A stretch of 64,000 bases of DNA from Cafeteria roenbergensis (taxonomy: Eukaryota > Sar > Bigyra > Bicosoecida > Cafeteriaceae): contig VLTN01000083.1 in the NCBI GenBank assembly GCA_008330645.1, positions 1 to 64,000 on the forward strand, given 5' to 3'. A model generated the notes under the pieces. The model ran no database searches. It was not told where the DNA came from and worked only from the letters and a program-made list of their open reading frames with translations. Both the position numbers and the translations under genes were made by a program. This document shows, in pieces, positions 29,939-39,671 of this stretch (positions within the stretch are counted from its first letter, which is position 1; each line of letters starts with the position of its first letter).

Positions 29939-31698
29939 ATGAGCGGGTCGGGAGCGGCGAGCGCGGCTTCGGCTGCTGCAGCTGGATCGGGCGACGCTGC
30001 CCCGAGCAGCCGCTATGGCCTGACGGACGACGAGATCGTGAGCACGAAGCAAGCTCGAACACGCCGCAGACTGCCCTCGCCGCTCGTCCGCCCCGCCTGG
30101 GTGGCCGGTCCGCACTCCGAGCCGGCTGGCTGCAGGTGCGCAAGGGCTCGTTGACCCCGCTCCCTGTGCCCCCGGCCCTTCCTTGCGGCCACGCGCAGAA
30201 GCCGATGATGCTCAAGGGGCACGAGCGTGCCATCACCTACCTGGCATTCAACGCCGACGGCGACCTCCTCGTGTCCGCCGCCCGCGAGCCCACGATTGTT
30301 CTTTGGTCCGCCACCACTGGCGAGCGCCTGGGCACGTACGAGGGCCACGTGGGAGCCGTGCAGCACGTCGACTTGAGCCGTGAGCTTGGCCCCCAACCGC
30401 GCGGCCCCCGCCTCCTCAGCCCCGCAGTGCACGCGCTACACCATGTTATGGCTGGCCAGTTTGACTCTTTGCCAAGCTTTGCGCCAGCGGCGGCCCTGTT
30501 CGCGGTCTCTCGGCGAGGCGGTGACATCGAGCGCCGCTGTCCGTCTGCCCCATAGCGCCCGCCCGCCACCACCCCTGTGCCTCCCTTGCCCGCCTCCGCC
30601 CCCGCAGCCGACTCCACCCTGATGCTCTCCGCGTCCGGTGACGCCACCGTCCGCCTCTGGGAGGTGGAGACTGGCGTGTGCAAGCACATCATCAACCTCG
30701 ACCCGGCCCCCGCTCGCTGCGTGGCGTGGTCCCCGGACATGACCCGCTTCGCCGTGGCCGCCGACGGCTTCGGCGCATCCCTCTTCGCGCGGGTCCTCGT
30801 CTACAAGTTCCCCGGCGCCGACAACATGCACGAGCTGGGAGAGCCCATCTGCGTCATCCACAACGGCCCCACCGAGGTGGACGAGGAGGAGGACAGCACC
30901 GCCCGCAAGCAGCGCCTCCGCGAGAAGGCCAGCATCCTCGCCTGGCTGCCGCCCCTGGAGGGCTACTGCGACGAGGAGACGGACGGACTCCTCGTCGGCC
31001 GCGAGGGCGGCACCCTCACCGTGTACGACCCCGCCACCGGCTCCAAGCTCGACGAGCCCGTCTACGCTCACGAGGACGTCGTCACCAGCATCCGCTTCAA
31101 CCGCGACCGCACCCTGTTCGTGACGTCATCCGCCGACAAGAGCGTCAAGCTCTGGGACACGCGCAGCCTGGCAGAGCTCCGCGTGTTCAACGTGGACACC
31201 ATGATGAACGGCTGCGCCATCTCCCCCATCAGGCCCCACGTGCTCATGGCCGGCGGCCAGGAGGCTCGCAACGTGACCACCACCGCCGCGTCCGCCGGCC
31301 GCTTCGAGACCCGTATCCACCACGTCGTCGGCGGCGAGGAGCTCGCTCGCATTCCGGGGCACTTTGGTACGGTCAACTCCATCGACGTCAGCCCCGACGG
31401 GCGCAGCCTCGCGACCGGCGGTGAGGACGGCTACGTGCGGCTAAACTTCCTTCCGCCCGGCTACTTCCGCCTCGGCGAGGACGAGGACCTGCGCGACCCG
31501 GCGGTGGCGGTGGCGCTGGAGGCGTTCATGCACGCGGCGGCGGAAATCGTGGACGACCCGACGCTGCCCTCCGTGTTCGACGACGAAGCCGCCACGGAGG
31601 AAGGATTCGCCGCGGCAGAGCAGGCTTACGACGAGGCCGCCGCCGCGTCGATCGACACCGCGGCTGTGGCCGCGGCCGCCGCGGCAGCCTCCAGCTGA
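29939..31698 (+). CDS. EIF3I: Eukaryotic translation initiation factor 3 subunit I (WD40)
   Basis: Three exons, 29939-30037, 30199-30379 and 30608-31698 (phase 0, then 1; GTGAGC donors, CGCAG acceptors); 456 aa. Exon 2 starts KPMMLKGHERAITYLAFN, matching the N-terminus of eIF3i, followed by DGDLLVSAAREPTIVLWS and GERLGTYEGHVGAV. Exon 3 carries the remaining blades, with the family signatures GGQEARNVTTT, GHFGTVNSIDVSPDGRS and GGEDGYVRLNF. eIF3i is a seven-bladed propeller at the edge of the eIF3 complex on the 40S subunit. Two oddities: exon 1 adds 33 residues before the usual start (MSGSGAAS...TDDEI), and about 80 acidic/Ala-rich residues extend the C-terminus. Both splices restore the family alignment, so the exon calls are firm. 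Confidence 0.92.
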
Positions 31699-32085
31699 GC
31701 GCCGCTCCGGCCGGGGGTGCGCGTGACCCAAGCCGCCCCGCGCCCGCGGCACCGCTCGCCGCGCCCGCGCCCGTGTTCGGCGCCGGGGATCGCGCGCGGA
31801 CGCGGCCACCCCGCCCCGGGCACCCTCGGCCCTCCTCTCCAACCCCCTCCAACCCCCCTCCCCCGTCTTCCACTGCATTGCCGTGTCTGTGTCAAGCGCT
31901 GGCGCGCTGTGCCGTGCTTGCCCGCCCAATTCCGGCTGCTGCATCACTCGATTGCTGGTCATTATTGCCCTGGACGCAAACACCTGCAACCAGCGCCCGG
32001 CAGCAAACGGAAGCCCGCGCACTGCTCGCGAGCAAGCGCTGATTCGTGCCGCCGGCTGCGGCGGACGGTCTGCACCGCAAACGCC
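31699..32085. other. Intergenic region, eIF3i to unknown gene
   Basis: 387 bases between two plus-strand genes. A C-rich, T-poor first half gives way to a less G+C-rich stretch before the next start. No gene or motif recognised. Confidence 0.5.
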
Positions 32086-33162
32086 ATGGCGTCGGGGCGG
32101 GATGATGAGGCCCCCAGCGCGGGGGTGGTCGCGGGCATGCGCGAGCTGCTGCAGTTCCACAGCCCGGACGAGCTCCGCCAGCTTGTCACTGCAGTCCTGG
32201 ACGATTTGGACGTCCCCGACGAAGCCTCCGCTGGCGACTCGACTGGAGGGCCGGCGCCGGGAGCGAACGAGCTCCACGACCCTGCGTCCGCGTTTTCTGC
32301 CCACGCGTCCTCCGGCGACGTGCCAGAAGCCGACTTGCCTGGAAGCCAGTCCCTGGTCGAGGTCCGCAGCCTCGTCTCCCGCGGCGCGGACAGGCAGTCG
32401 CTCGTGGACGCTGTGTTTGCGCGCCTCCTCGGCCCGCGCGGCCCCTGGGGCGGCAAGGAGCGAGGCGTTCACATTCTGCTGTCGCGCGTCTGGGAGGGAA
32501 TCGCCGCAGAGTACTACCGCAGCAAGGGGGGCAAGACCCTCAACTACAAGAGCAGCGTGCGCATGGCGCTGATGGAGTCGTGGAAGGCGGCGGACTCGCT
32601 CGCGGCGTCGAAGAGTGCCCTGGCGAGGTCAAGCCTCCCCGGCGCTGGCCGGACGAGCCCCACGGGCGGCGGCGCCGCCGCTGCCAGGGCCGGGTCGGAG
32701 TTTCGCAGCGTCTTCATTCAGACCAAGCCCCAGGCCCCGGCTGCGGCGCCTGTCCCAGCGGCTGCGGTCAGCGGGCCTGCACCGGCCGGAGCGCCGGCTG
32801 CTGGAGCGGGCGCCAGCGCTGACGACCCCGCAGCGGCGTCGGCCGGCGACGCGCCGCTGACTGGCCCCGCTCCTGCGCAGACGTCAACCGCGTCGTCGTC
32901 GCTCGCGGCCCGCAGCAGAGCCGAGACCGCCTTCGACCGCTGGATCGGTGAGCGACGCGCCAAGCTTGCAGCGGCCGACGAGGAGGTGCGCGCCGCCGAG
33001 CGGCGCGTCCGCCTAGGCAGGGATGCCACTGCCGTGCTTGACTTCATGGCGGCGCTGCGGGGCGTGAGGGCGCTCGAGCGAGCCCTCACTGACGACATGG
33101 CAGCGCGATGCAGAGCCGCTGAGGGCGCGCTCGCGGCCCTGGCAGCCAGGCCTTCGCCCTAG
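32086..33162 (+). CDS. Unknown protein with helical N- and C-terminal regions
   Basis: Single exon, 358 aa from the ATG at 32086; the frame is open upstream but the upstream sequence is not protein-like. I do not recognise a family. The N-terminal region is helical (MRELLQFHSPDELRQLV). A probably folded middle holds DAVFARLLGPRGPW, HILLSRVWEGIAAEYYRS and KTLNYKSSVRMALMESW. An Ala/Pro-rich linker follows, then a charged coiled-coil-like C-terminus (AAADEEVRAAERRVRLGRDA). Codon use matches the neighbours. Its stop is about 70 bases from a 50-bp minisatellite. Confidence 0.65.
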   Translation: MASGRDDEAPSAGVVAGMRELLQFHSPDELRQLVTAVLDDLDVPDEASAGDSTGGPAPGANELHDPASAFSAHASSGDVPEADLPGSQSLVEVRSLVSRGADRQSLVDAVFARLLGPRGPWGGKERGVHILLSRVWEGIAAEYYRSKGGKTLNYKSSVRMALMESWKAADSLAASKSALARSSLPGAGRTSPTGGGAAAARAGSEFRSVFIQTKPQAPAAAPVPAAAVSGPAPAGAPAAGAGASADDPAAASAGDAPLTGPAPAQTSTASSSLAARSRAETAFDRWIGERRAKLAAADEEVRAAERRVRLGRDATAVLDFMAALRGVRALERALTDDMAARCRAAEGALAALAARPSP

Positions 33163-33234
33163 CCGAGGGCGTACCGTTGCTGCTGCCACTCTGCTTGTGG
33201 CGGCAACGCACTTGTCGCAGCAGCGTTGGTGTGG

Positions 33235-34167
33235 TCAATCGCGCCGCCAGTTCGAGCAGCGGTCGGCCCAAGCACGCACCCGTGCCAATCGCGCTGCCAA
33301 TTCGAGCAGCGGTCGGCCCAATCACGCACCCGTGCCAATCACGCCGCCAGTTCGAGCAGCGGTCGGCCCAATCACGCACCCGTGCCAATCACGCCGCCAG
33401 TTCGAGCAGCGGTCGGCCCAATCACGCACCCGTGCCAATCACGCCGCCAGTTCGAGCAGCGGTCGGCCCAATCACGCACCCGTGCCAATCACGCTGCCAG
33501 TTCGAGCAGCGGTCGGCCCAATCACGCACCCGTGCCAATCACGCTGCCAGTTCGAGCAGCGGTCGGCCCAATCACGCACCCGTGCCAATCACGCCGCCAG
33601 TTCGAGCAGCGGTCGGCCCAATCACGCACCCGTGCCAATCACGCTGCCAGTTCGAGCAGCGGTCGGCCCAATCACGCACCCGTGCCAATCACGCCGCCAG
33701 TTCGAGCAGCGGTCGGCCCAATCACGCACCCGTGCCAATCACGCCGCCAGTTCGAGCAGCGGTCGGCCCAATCACGCACCCGTGCCAATCACGCCGCCAG
33801 TTCGAGCAGCGGTCGGCCCAATCACGCACCCGTGCCAATCACGCTGCCAGTTCGAGCAGCGGTCGGCCCAATCACGCACCCGTGCCAATCACGCTGCCAG
33901 TTCGAGCAGCGGTCGGCCCAATCACGCACCCGTGCCAATCACGCTGCCAGTTCGAGCAGCGGTCGGCCCAATCACGCACCCGTGCCAATCACGCCGCCAG
34001 TTCGAGCAGCGGTCGGCCCAATCACGCACCCGTGCCAATCACGCCGCCAGTTCGAGCAGCGGTCGGCCCAATCACGCACCCGTGCCAATCACGCTGCCAG
34101 TTCGAGCAGCGGTCGGCCCAATCACGCACCCGTGCCAACCACGCCGCCAGTTCGAGCAGCGGTCGGG
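33235..34167. repeat. 50-bp minisatellite, about 18.5 copies
   Basis: The unit is exactly 50 bases and includes TTCGAGCAGCGGTCGGCCCA. Copies are nearly identical except at one C/T site (CGCCGCC or CGCTGCC); the first two copies and the last differ most. The unit length is not a multiple of three, so the three long plus-strand frames spanning it are the same peptide in rotating frames and are not genes. It fills almost the whole gap between two converging stop codons (33162 and 34227). Confidence 0.95.
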
Positions 34168-34226
34168 CCGTCCCGCCCAGCGGCCTCCGGGCTCCTCCTC
34201 CGGTACGCCCCCCGCTGCCATCCGGG

Positions 34227-37200
34227 TCAAGCCTCGTCTCGGCGCGTCGCGGCCTCGCCCGAGCAGCGGCACAGCCTCTCAACGGCGTCTGCGCCGCGCA
34301 GCAGCGCCTCGACCGGAATGCTCTCTCCAGCCACGTGAGGGCTCGCGTCTGACGGGGCCATGCACAGCAGCACCGCCGGCGCGCGGGCTGCCGCCTGCAG
34401 GTCGGGCAATAGTTTCACCGTTCCTCCGTCGCAAGCAACAAGGGGGTCACTGACCGCCTCGCCGGGCGCCGCGGCGGTCACCCAAGCGTCACGCACTGCC
34501 GAAACCGCATCCGACAGCAGAGCTGCGCTGCTTCCCACTTCGTCATCGGCCCCAGAAACACCCCCACCAGCGACCCACCCGGCAGAGCTGCTCACGACCC
34601 GCGCCTCCAACCGATCGGCAGAGCCGGGGTGCAGACGTTGGTGCGCGGCCTGTGCGTGCCGGCAGAGCTCTCCGAAGAGCCGGTGAACGTCCGTCCCTGC
34701 GGGCACGCGCACGCTCACCGTTGCCGTCGCCCGACGCGGCACCACGCTGGCAGAGCCGTCATCGGGAACGACTCCGTGGACGGCGGCAGCGGGCAGGAAC
34801 CACCGCCGAGCGAAGAAGGCGGCAGAGCTCTGCAGAGCCGTCTCTTCGGCAGAGCCAGGGTTGGTGCTGGAGCAAGTCGGGCCGCGCAGCCCACCGCAGG
34901 ACGGCGCCGGATTCGCGCTCAGCGGCGGTGCTGGTGGTGCTGCCGGTGCTGGTGGTGCTGGCGGTGCTGGTGGTGCTGCCGGTGCTGGTGGTGCTGCCGG
35001 TGCTGGTGGTGCTGGCGGTGCTGGTGGTGCTGGCGGTGCTGGTGGTGCTGGCGGTGCTGGCGGTGCTGGTGGTGCTGGCGGTGCTGGTGGTGCTGGCGGT
35101 GCTGGCGGTGCTGGTGGTGCTGGCGGTGCTGGTGGTGCTGCCGGTGCTGGCGGTGCTGCCGGTGCTGGCCGCGTCTGCATGGTTGCCGAGACGCCGGCGT
35201 CGCCAGCGCTCGAGGCGCTTGTAGCGATGCTCGAACCCCCGCCGAGACCGCTCCCCACAGGCGGCACGCCCCCCACAGGCGGCACGCCCCCCACAGGCGG
35301 CACGCCCCCCACAGGCGGCACGCCCCCCACAGGCGGCAGCCCCTTCCGCGCCGTGTAGGCGCTGAGCGACGGCCCGGCGCCGGCGGCCGCTCTCACCAGC
35401 TGCTCTTGCCGATCCGACAGCGGTTTCGCGCAGGAATGGAGCCAGCGGGGGAGAGTCACCACGCCCACAGCGGGCCCGCAGTCGACGTCACCGGTGTCCG
35501 CGTCGAGATGACCCAGAATGCGGCAGAGCTCTGCCACGGGCTGTGGGACGGAGGCGTCGCCGTCGATGCCGCTGTGAAGGTCTCGTGACCGGGGCGAGAC
35601 CACCGCAACGGACATCACCACGTGTCCGCGCGTTCCCACCAGGATGCAGGGCTGCGTTGAGTCGAGCCAGAGGCCGTTGCAGTTGACCACACCGCGAAAC
35701 CCCGCAGGCGACAAACTCCGCAGCCAAGCGACCCCCGACGGGACCCCCACCCAGTCCCGCAGGCCCTGCCCGGCCTCGCCGTTACCCTCCACGATGACCA
35801 CCACTCCCGCGAACGGCCGCCCCGCCGCCCGCGCAGCGCGGGCGGCGCGGGCGGCTGCAAAGAGCATGGCCACAGCCGGGCCCTTGTTGTCCGCGGTGCC
35901 GCGGCCGCGCAGTCGCCCGTCCACGAGGCGGGCCGTGAACGGGGAGCCCTGCCACCCCGACGCCTCCCAGCCCCGCACCGGCGCCGGGTGCACGTCGTAG
36001 TGGGCGTGAAGCAGCAGCGGCAGGCAGTCGCCGGCGGCTCTGCCGGCAGAGCCGCCGGACGCGGAACTGCGACGGCGGCCGTCGCCACCGCCAGCGCGCG
36101 ATCCCCCTCCGGCTGCGTCGGCACCGGCGGCACCGGCGGCACCGGCGGCCGCGGTTTCACCATCAGGACGGCACGACGTGCGTGGGGCGCCCATGTCACC
36201 GACGACGGCCGCAGTCGCTGACGTCGGCAGCGCTCCCGCCAACACGGCGTCGACGTCTGTGCTGCCGCCTGGCCCGGCCATGCTCTGCTCAACGCCGCGG
36301 ACGTCAACACTGGCTCTGCTTCGGATGACGTCATCAGTGGCGGCGTCGTCCTCCGGCGGCAGCCAAGCCGGGAACACTGCCGCGACGATGGGGTTGGAGG
36401 GTGCTCCGGGCAGAGCCACCTGTTCGAGAGACACCTCAGCGCCGAGCGACGCACCCAGCTCTGCCAGAAATCCGGCACAGCGGTTGCACTCGCCCACGAA
36501 GGAGGCGTCGCCGGAGATGGACACGAACGAAACCGCCTTGCAAGCCGCAGCAAGCAGAGCCGCGTCGTCCAGTGAGTCACTGTCGTCGTCATCGTCCGGC
36601 GAGTCACTGTCGGTGTCGCCACCATGGCCATCGTCCCTTCCGTCGTCGCCCAGTGAGTCAGCTCCGCCTTGAGAGCCACCGTCGACGTCGTCGTCGTCGT
36701 CGTCGTCGACGTCGTCGTCGCCACCGCGATCAGCTGACCCGTAGCTTCCCCCAGTCAGGCCCGAGTCAGCAGCATCAACAGCAGGTGTGCCCGCGCTTGC
36801 ATCCACGGAGGCGTCTGACCCCGCCCCCCGCAGCGCGTCCACGACATCGGCCGCAGCAGCAGCAAGCGCCTGTGCCGCCGGCTCTGCCGCGAAACCAGGC
36901 GCCTGATCGGGCCCGGCATGCGGCTCTGCCGGGTCTTTGGGCCAGGGCAGCGTCCAGAGCGCCGTGGTGCGGTCGGCCCCGCACGACGCCAGCCGAACGC
37001 AGCGGCGGCGTCTGCCACCGCCGGCGGGCAGCCAACCCGCGCCGAAGCCGATGCAGCCGGCACGGTCGCCGGAGGGGCCGTTGTCGCGGCAGTGCGTGGC
37101 AGCGGCCACCAGGCGGAGCTGGGAGCGGACCACCGACATGTCCGCGAGCTCTGCCGACGAGAGGGACGTCAGCGCCGTCACGGGGAGAGACGCGGCGCCC

Positions 37201-38561
37201 CCAGCACGAGGCGAAACGTCCTCGCCGGACACAGCTCTCCCCATCAGGGCCACATCACTGGCGGCAGCTGACGTTGCGCCTGCGGCCGCACCGGCACCAA
37301 CACCGGCACCGGCACCAGCACCGGCGGAGTCTCGGGTGCGCGACGCAGCGGACAGCGCTCGGCGGATCGTTTTGCCGCTCCCCCCCGCTGCCCACACCCT
37401 CAGCACGCCGTCTCGCCCGCAGGTGGCCAGCCTGGCGGCCGGCAGGGCCTCCAGCCCGGTGATGGCGCCCCCGCCATGGGCGTCCACCAGCGCCGCCTCG
37501 CGTATGAGGGTGATGTCGACCCTTCCGGACGTCGTGATGGCGGTGCGGAGGCGGAGTGAGCGGAGGCATCCGTCCTGGCCCCCTGTCCAGATCAGCCCCG
37601 ACGCGTGCGACGCAGAGCCGCTCGTGCGGCCGGGTCTGACCCTCCAAATCGGGGACCCCCCGGGGGCCCTTCCCAGGGCCCCGCACTCCGCATCGAGGCC
37701 CAGGACCGCGCCCGAGTGACACTGCGCGGTGGCGACCTCCTGCACGTTCCCAGACACCCCTGCAGCCGGAGGCGATTGCCGCATCACCGCTGCCTTGACC
37801 GTGCCGTCGTCCGACGCTGAAACCGCCACAAGAATCGTCGAGGCGCTCAAAGCAGATCCAGCGCCCGCAGAGCAACCGCTCGACACCGCGGCAGAGCGAG
37901 ACGCCGCCCCCGCCCCCGCTGGTGCGGCGGCTTCGCCCTGGGGCGACGCTGTCGGTGGCTCCGCCCGCAGAAGCAGCAGCCGCATGCACGTGACCGCGCC
38001 GACGTGGCGGACGCCCGTGGGCCCGCTGGCGATGAGGTGGGCGCCGCGGCCGGAGGACCAGGCTGGGGCTCTGCCGGCTGGGATGCGGCTGACTGCAGCA
38101 GCAGCGCCAGCGCCAGCGTCAGCGCCTGTGGCTGAGAGAGGGGCTCGCGCTGCCTTGGCCGGGGCGAGCCCGGGGCCCCACCAGACGTCATGAAGGCGGC
38201 CAACAGCAGACCCTACGATGGCGCGCAGTGCCCCCGAGTGCCACCCGACGGCTGTGACGGCGGAGAGGGGCGCGTTGGCGTGGAACTCGCCGAGGCAACT
38301 AAAGGGCTCGTCCGCCGTTGGCCAGCTCCACAGGCGAGCGCGGCCATCAGCGCCGCAGGTGACAACCACATCCCGGAGGCTTGTCATGCTGGTGATGGCA
38401 CGGCTGTGGCCCGCGATGCACGCCCGCGGCTCGCCCGACGGGGCAAACGAGCAAAGCTTCCCGGCCTCCCCGCCGATCACCGTGCCCCGCCGGCTGACGA
38501 CCGCACACAACGGGGTATCCTCGGTTTTCAGCCGCATGGACGGGTCCAGGCGGCGCGCCAT
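34227..38561 (-). CDS. Dug2-like protein: WD40 repeats fused to an M20-family peptidase domain
   Basis: Single exon, 1444 aa from the ATG at 38561. The N-terminal half is a WD40 propeller (HSRAITSMTSLRDVVVTCGA near residue 60, then further blades to about 580). The C-terminal half is an M20 metallopeptidase: LLLHAHYDVHPAP (near 855), RGRGTADNKGP (near 887), VIVEGNGEAGQ (near 926), RDLHSGIDG (near 994) and a terminal SPHVAGESIP. This architecture is that of yeast Dug2, which with the amidotransferase Dug3 splits glutathione in the cytosol. The usual E-G-x-E-E motif reads E-G-N-G-E, so the catalytic-base glutamate is glycine, and the late REGG motif is CDGG; peptidase activity is doubtful. Tandem repeats (VPPVGG, and an APP/APA run) interrupt the lid region. 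Confidence 0.8.
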   Translation of the reverse strand: MARRLDPSMRLKTEDTPLCAVVSRRGTVIGGEAGKLCSFAPSGEPRACIAGHSRAITSMTSLRDVVVTCGADGRARLWSWPTADEPFSCLGEFHANAPLSAVTAVGWHSGALRAIVGSAVGRLHDVWWGPGLAPAKAARAPLSATGADAGAGAAAAVSRIPAGRAPAWSSGRGAHLIASGPTGVRHVGAVTCMRLLLLRAEPPTASPQGEAAAPAGAGAASRSAAVSSGCSAGAGSALSASTILVAVSASDDGTVKAAVMRQSPPAAGVSGNVQEVATAQCHSGAVLGLDAECGALGRAPGGSPIWRVRPGRTSGSASHASGLIWTGGQDGCLRSLRLRTAITTSGRVDITLIREAALVDAHGGGAITGLEALPAARLATCGRDGVLRVWAAGGSGKTIRRALSAASRTRDSAGAGAGAGVGAGAAAGATSAAASDVALMGRAVSGEDVSPRAGGAASLPVTALTSLSSAELADMSVVRSQLRLVAAATHCRDNGPSGDRAGCIGFGAGWLPAGGGRRRRCVRLASCGADRTTALWTLPWPKDPAEPHAGPDQAPGFAAEPAAQALAAAAADVVDALRGAGSDASVDASAGTPAVDAADSGLTGGSYGSADRGGDDDVDDDDDDDVDGGSQGGADSLGDDGRDDGHGGDTDSDSPDDDDDSDSLDDAALLAAACKAVSFVSISGDASFVGECNRCAGFLAELGASLGAEVSLEQVALPGAPSNPIVAAVFPAWLPPEDDAATDDVIRSRASVDVRGVEQSMAGPGGSTDVDAVLAGALPTSATAAVVGDMGAPRTSCRPDGETAAAGAAGAAGADAAGGGSRAGGGDGRRRSSASGGSAGRAAGDCLPLLLHAHYDVHPAPVRGWEASGWQGSPFTARLVDGRLRGRGTADNKGPAVAMLFAAARAARAARAAGRPFAGVVVIVEGNGEAGQGLRDWVGVPSGVAWLRSLSPAGFRGVVNCNGLWLDSTQPCILVGTRGHVVMSVAVVSPRSRDLHSGIDGDASVPQPVAELCRILGHLDADTGDVDCGPAVGVVTLPRWLHSCAKPLSDRQEQLVRAAAGAGPSLSAYTARKGLPPVGGVPPVGGVPPVGGVPPVGGVPPVGSGLGGGSSIATSASSAGDAGVSATMQTRPAPAAPPAPAAPPAPPAPPAPPAPPAPPAPPAPPAPPAPPAPPAPPAPPAPPAPPAPAAPPAPAAPPAPPAPPAPAAPPAPPLSANPAPSCGGLRGPTCSSTNPGSAEETALQSSAAFFARRWFLPAAAVHGVVPDDGSASVVPRRATATVSVRVPAGTDVHRLFGELCRHAQAAHQRLHPGSADRLEARVVSSSAGWVAGGGVSGADDEVGSSAALLSDAVSAVRDAWVTAAAPGEAVSDPLVACDGGTVKLLPDLQAAARAPAVLLCMAPSDASPHVAGESIPVEALLRGADAVERLCRCSGEAATRRDEA
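34925..35340 (-). repeat. Two coding tandem repeats in the Dug2-like gene
   Basis: 34,925-35,168 is a 9/18-bp repeat (plus-strand GCTGGTGGTGCTGGCGGT) encoding alternating APP/APA on the minus strand. 35,257-35,340 is an 18-bp repeat encoding VPPVGG about five times. Both keep the frame and lie inside the M20 domain, so they form a long disordered loop. Confidence 0.9.
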
Positions 38562-39671
38562 GTCAGCTCCCGGGCGCGCGTGCAATCGCGCCGGGGACGT
38601 GGTCGGCTGGGCAGAGCCGACCCGAGCCGGCTCTCTCGACTGCAACTCCAGCGTGACCGGTCGGCGATGCAATGCTTCCGCAACGACACCCCGCGAAGAG
38701 CTGTAAATGCAGTGGTCCGGCCGGGAAGCGGACGATGCCAGGGATGCTTTATGGCGCCCGATTGGTAGGCGCAAACCAGCTGCAACGAGTCTCTGCACTC
38801 CATCGCTGCAAGCCAGAGGAGAAGCTTGGCAACATTCCCCCCACACATGAACGGAGTGGAACGCTGCCCCCCAAAGGCCAGAGTTCGGGGAAGTGTGCAG
38901 CTGGTGGCGTCGGCGCCGTTCGCCGCTCCAGGACTCGGACAAATCCCAGTCCGAATTGCATGCCCATTCAAGAAGCGCCGCGCTTGGCCGGGCAATGAAG
39001 CAAGCCGATGGCCAAGGCAGCAGAATGTTGTTCTTGCGCTGCTGCCAAGAGCGGGGTGTTGGCGATGCTTGAAGGACTGATGTATTTTCGATTGCTGCGT
39101 TCAGTACGCTTGACAACAAGCGAAGTTGATGCCAACTCGACCAAACTCAATCATCAATAAGTTTTATTGCCCCTCAGTCGAGGCACGCTAGGTCTCCGCA
39201 GACCAGTGTGGGCGCTGGGTGAACTGTGGAAATCATGGCCCCGTTTGATGGCTGTCGTCCCTGAGCGCCTGCATTGAGAAGTCGTTGCATCCCAGAGGAA
39301 AACTGTCTTGTCTTGAAACTTCACCTTCACGACCAGTCTTCGCCATCTGGGCGAGGATCTTGCTGTTGCAATCGCTCGGTCGTTCGCGAGCCAGTGCCAA
39401 GCCTCAGCCTGCTGACGCCCGTCGTGGCGCAAGGGCAAAAGCCTAGAACTGAAGAATTTCTGGTTTCTCACTCGGCGCTTTGCAGTCGACGTTCGTTCTC
39501 CATGCCCGATGGCGGTGCGCTCGTGTGCGGGAGCCATGTGGTGGCAAACGGGGCTCGCTGGTGCGCAGAAGCCCATTTGGACGGAATGCAGCACGCAAGC
39601 AAAAGGGTGGCACAAGCAGACAGAGGTTCGGGTTGTGCAGCGACTGAAGCAGTCCTTCACCGCGGCCAGGC
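38562..39671. other. Intergenic region, clearly lower G+C than the flanks
   Basis: About 1.1 kb between two minus-strand genes, containing the Dug2-like promoter and the 3' UTR of the cyclotransferase. The stretch 38,700-39,700 is the least G+C-rich part of the window. A minus-strand AATAAA lies near 39,158-39,163 and could be the cyclotransferase polyadenylation signal, though it is about 500 bases past the stop. Open frames on both strands overlap and look random. Confidence 0.5.

Noticed and set aside
33235-34167. CRISPR-like regular repeat
   Set aside because: Units abut without spacers and the genome is eukaryotic.
33177-34453. Three long plus-strand frames encoding a repeated peptide
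   Set aside because: The unit is 50 bp, so all three frames read the same peptide in rotation; this is a non-coding minisatellite.
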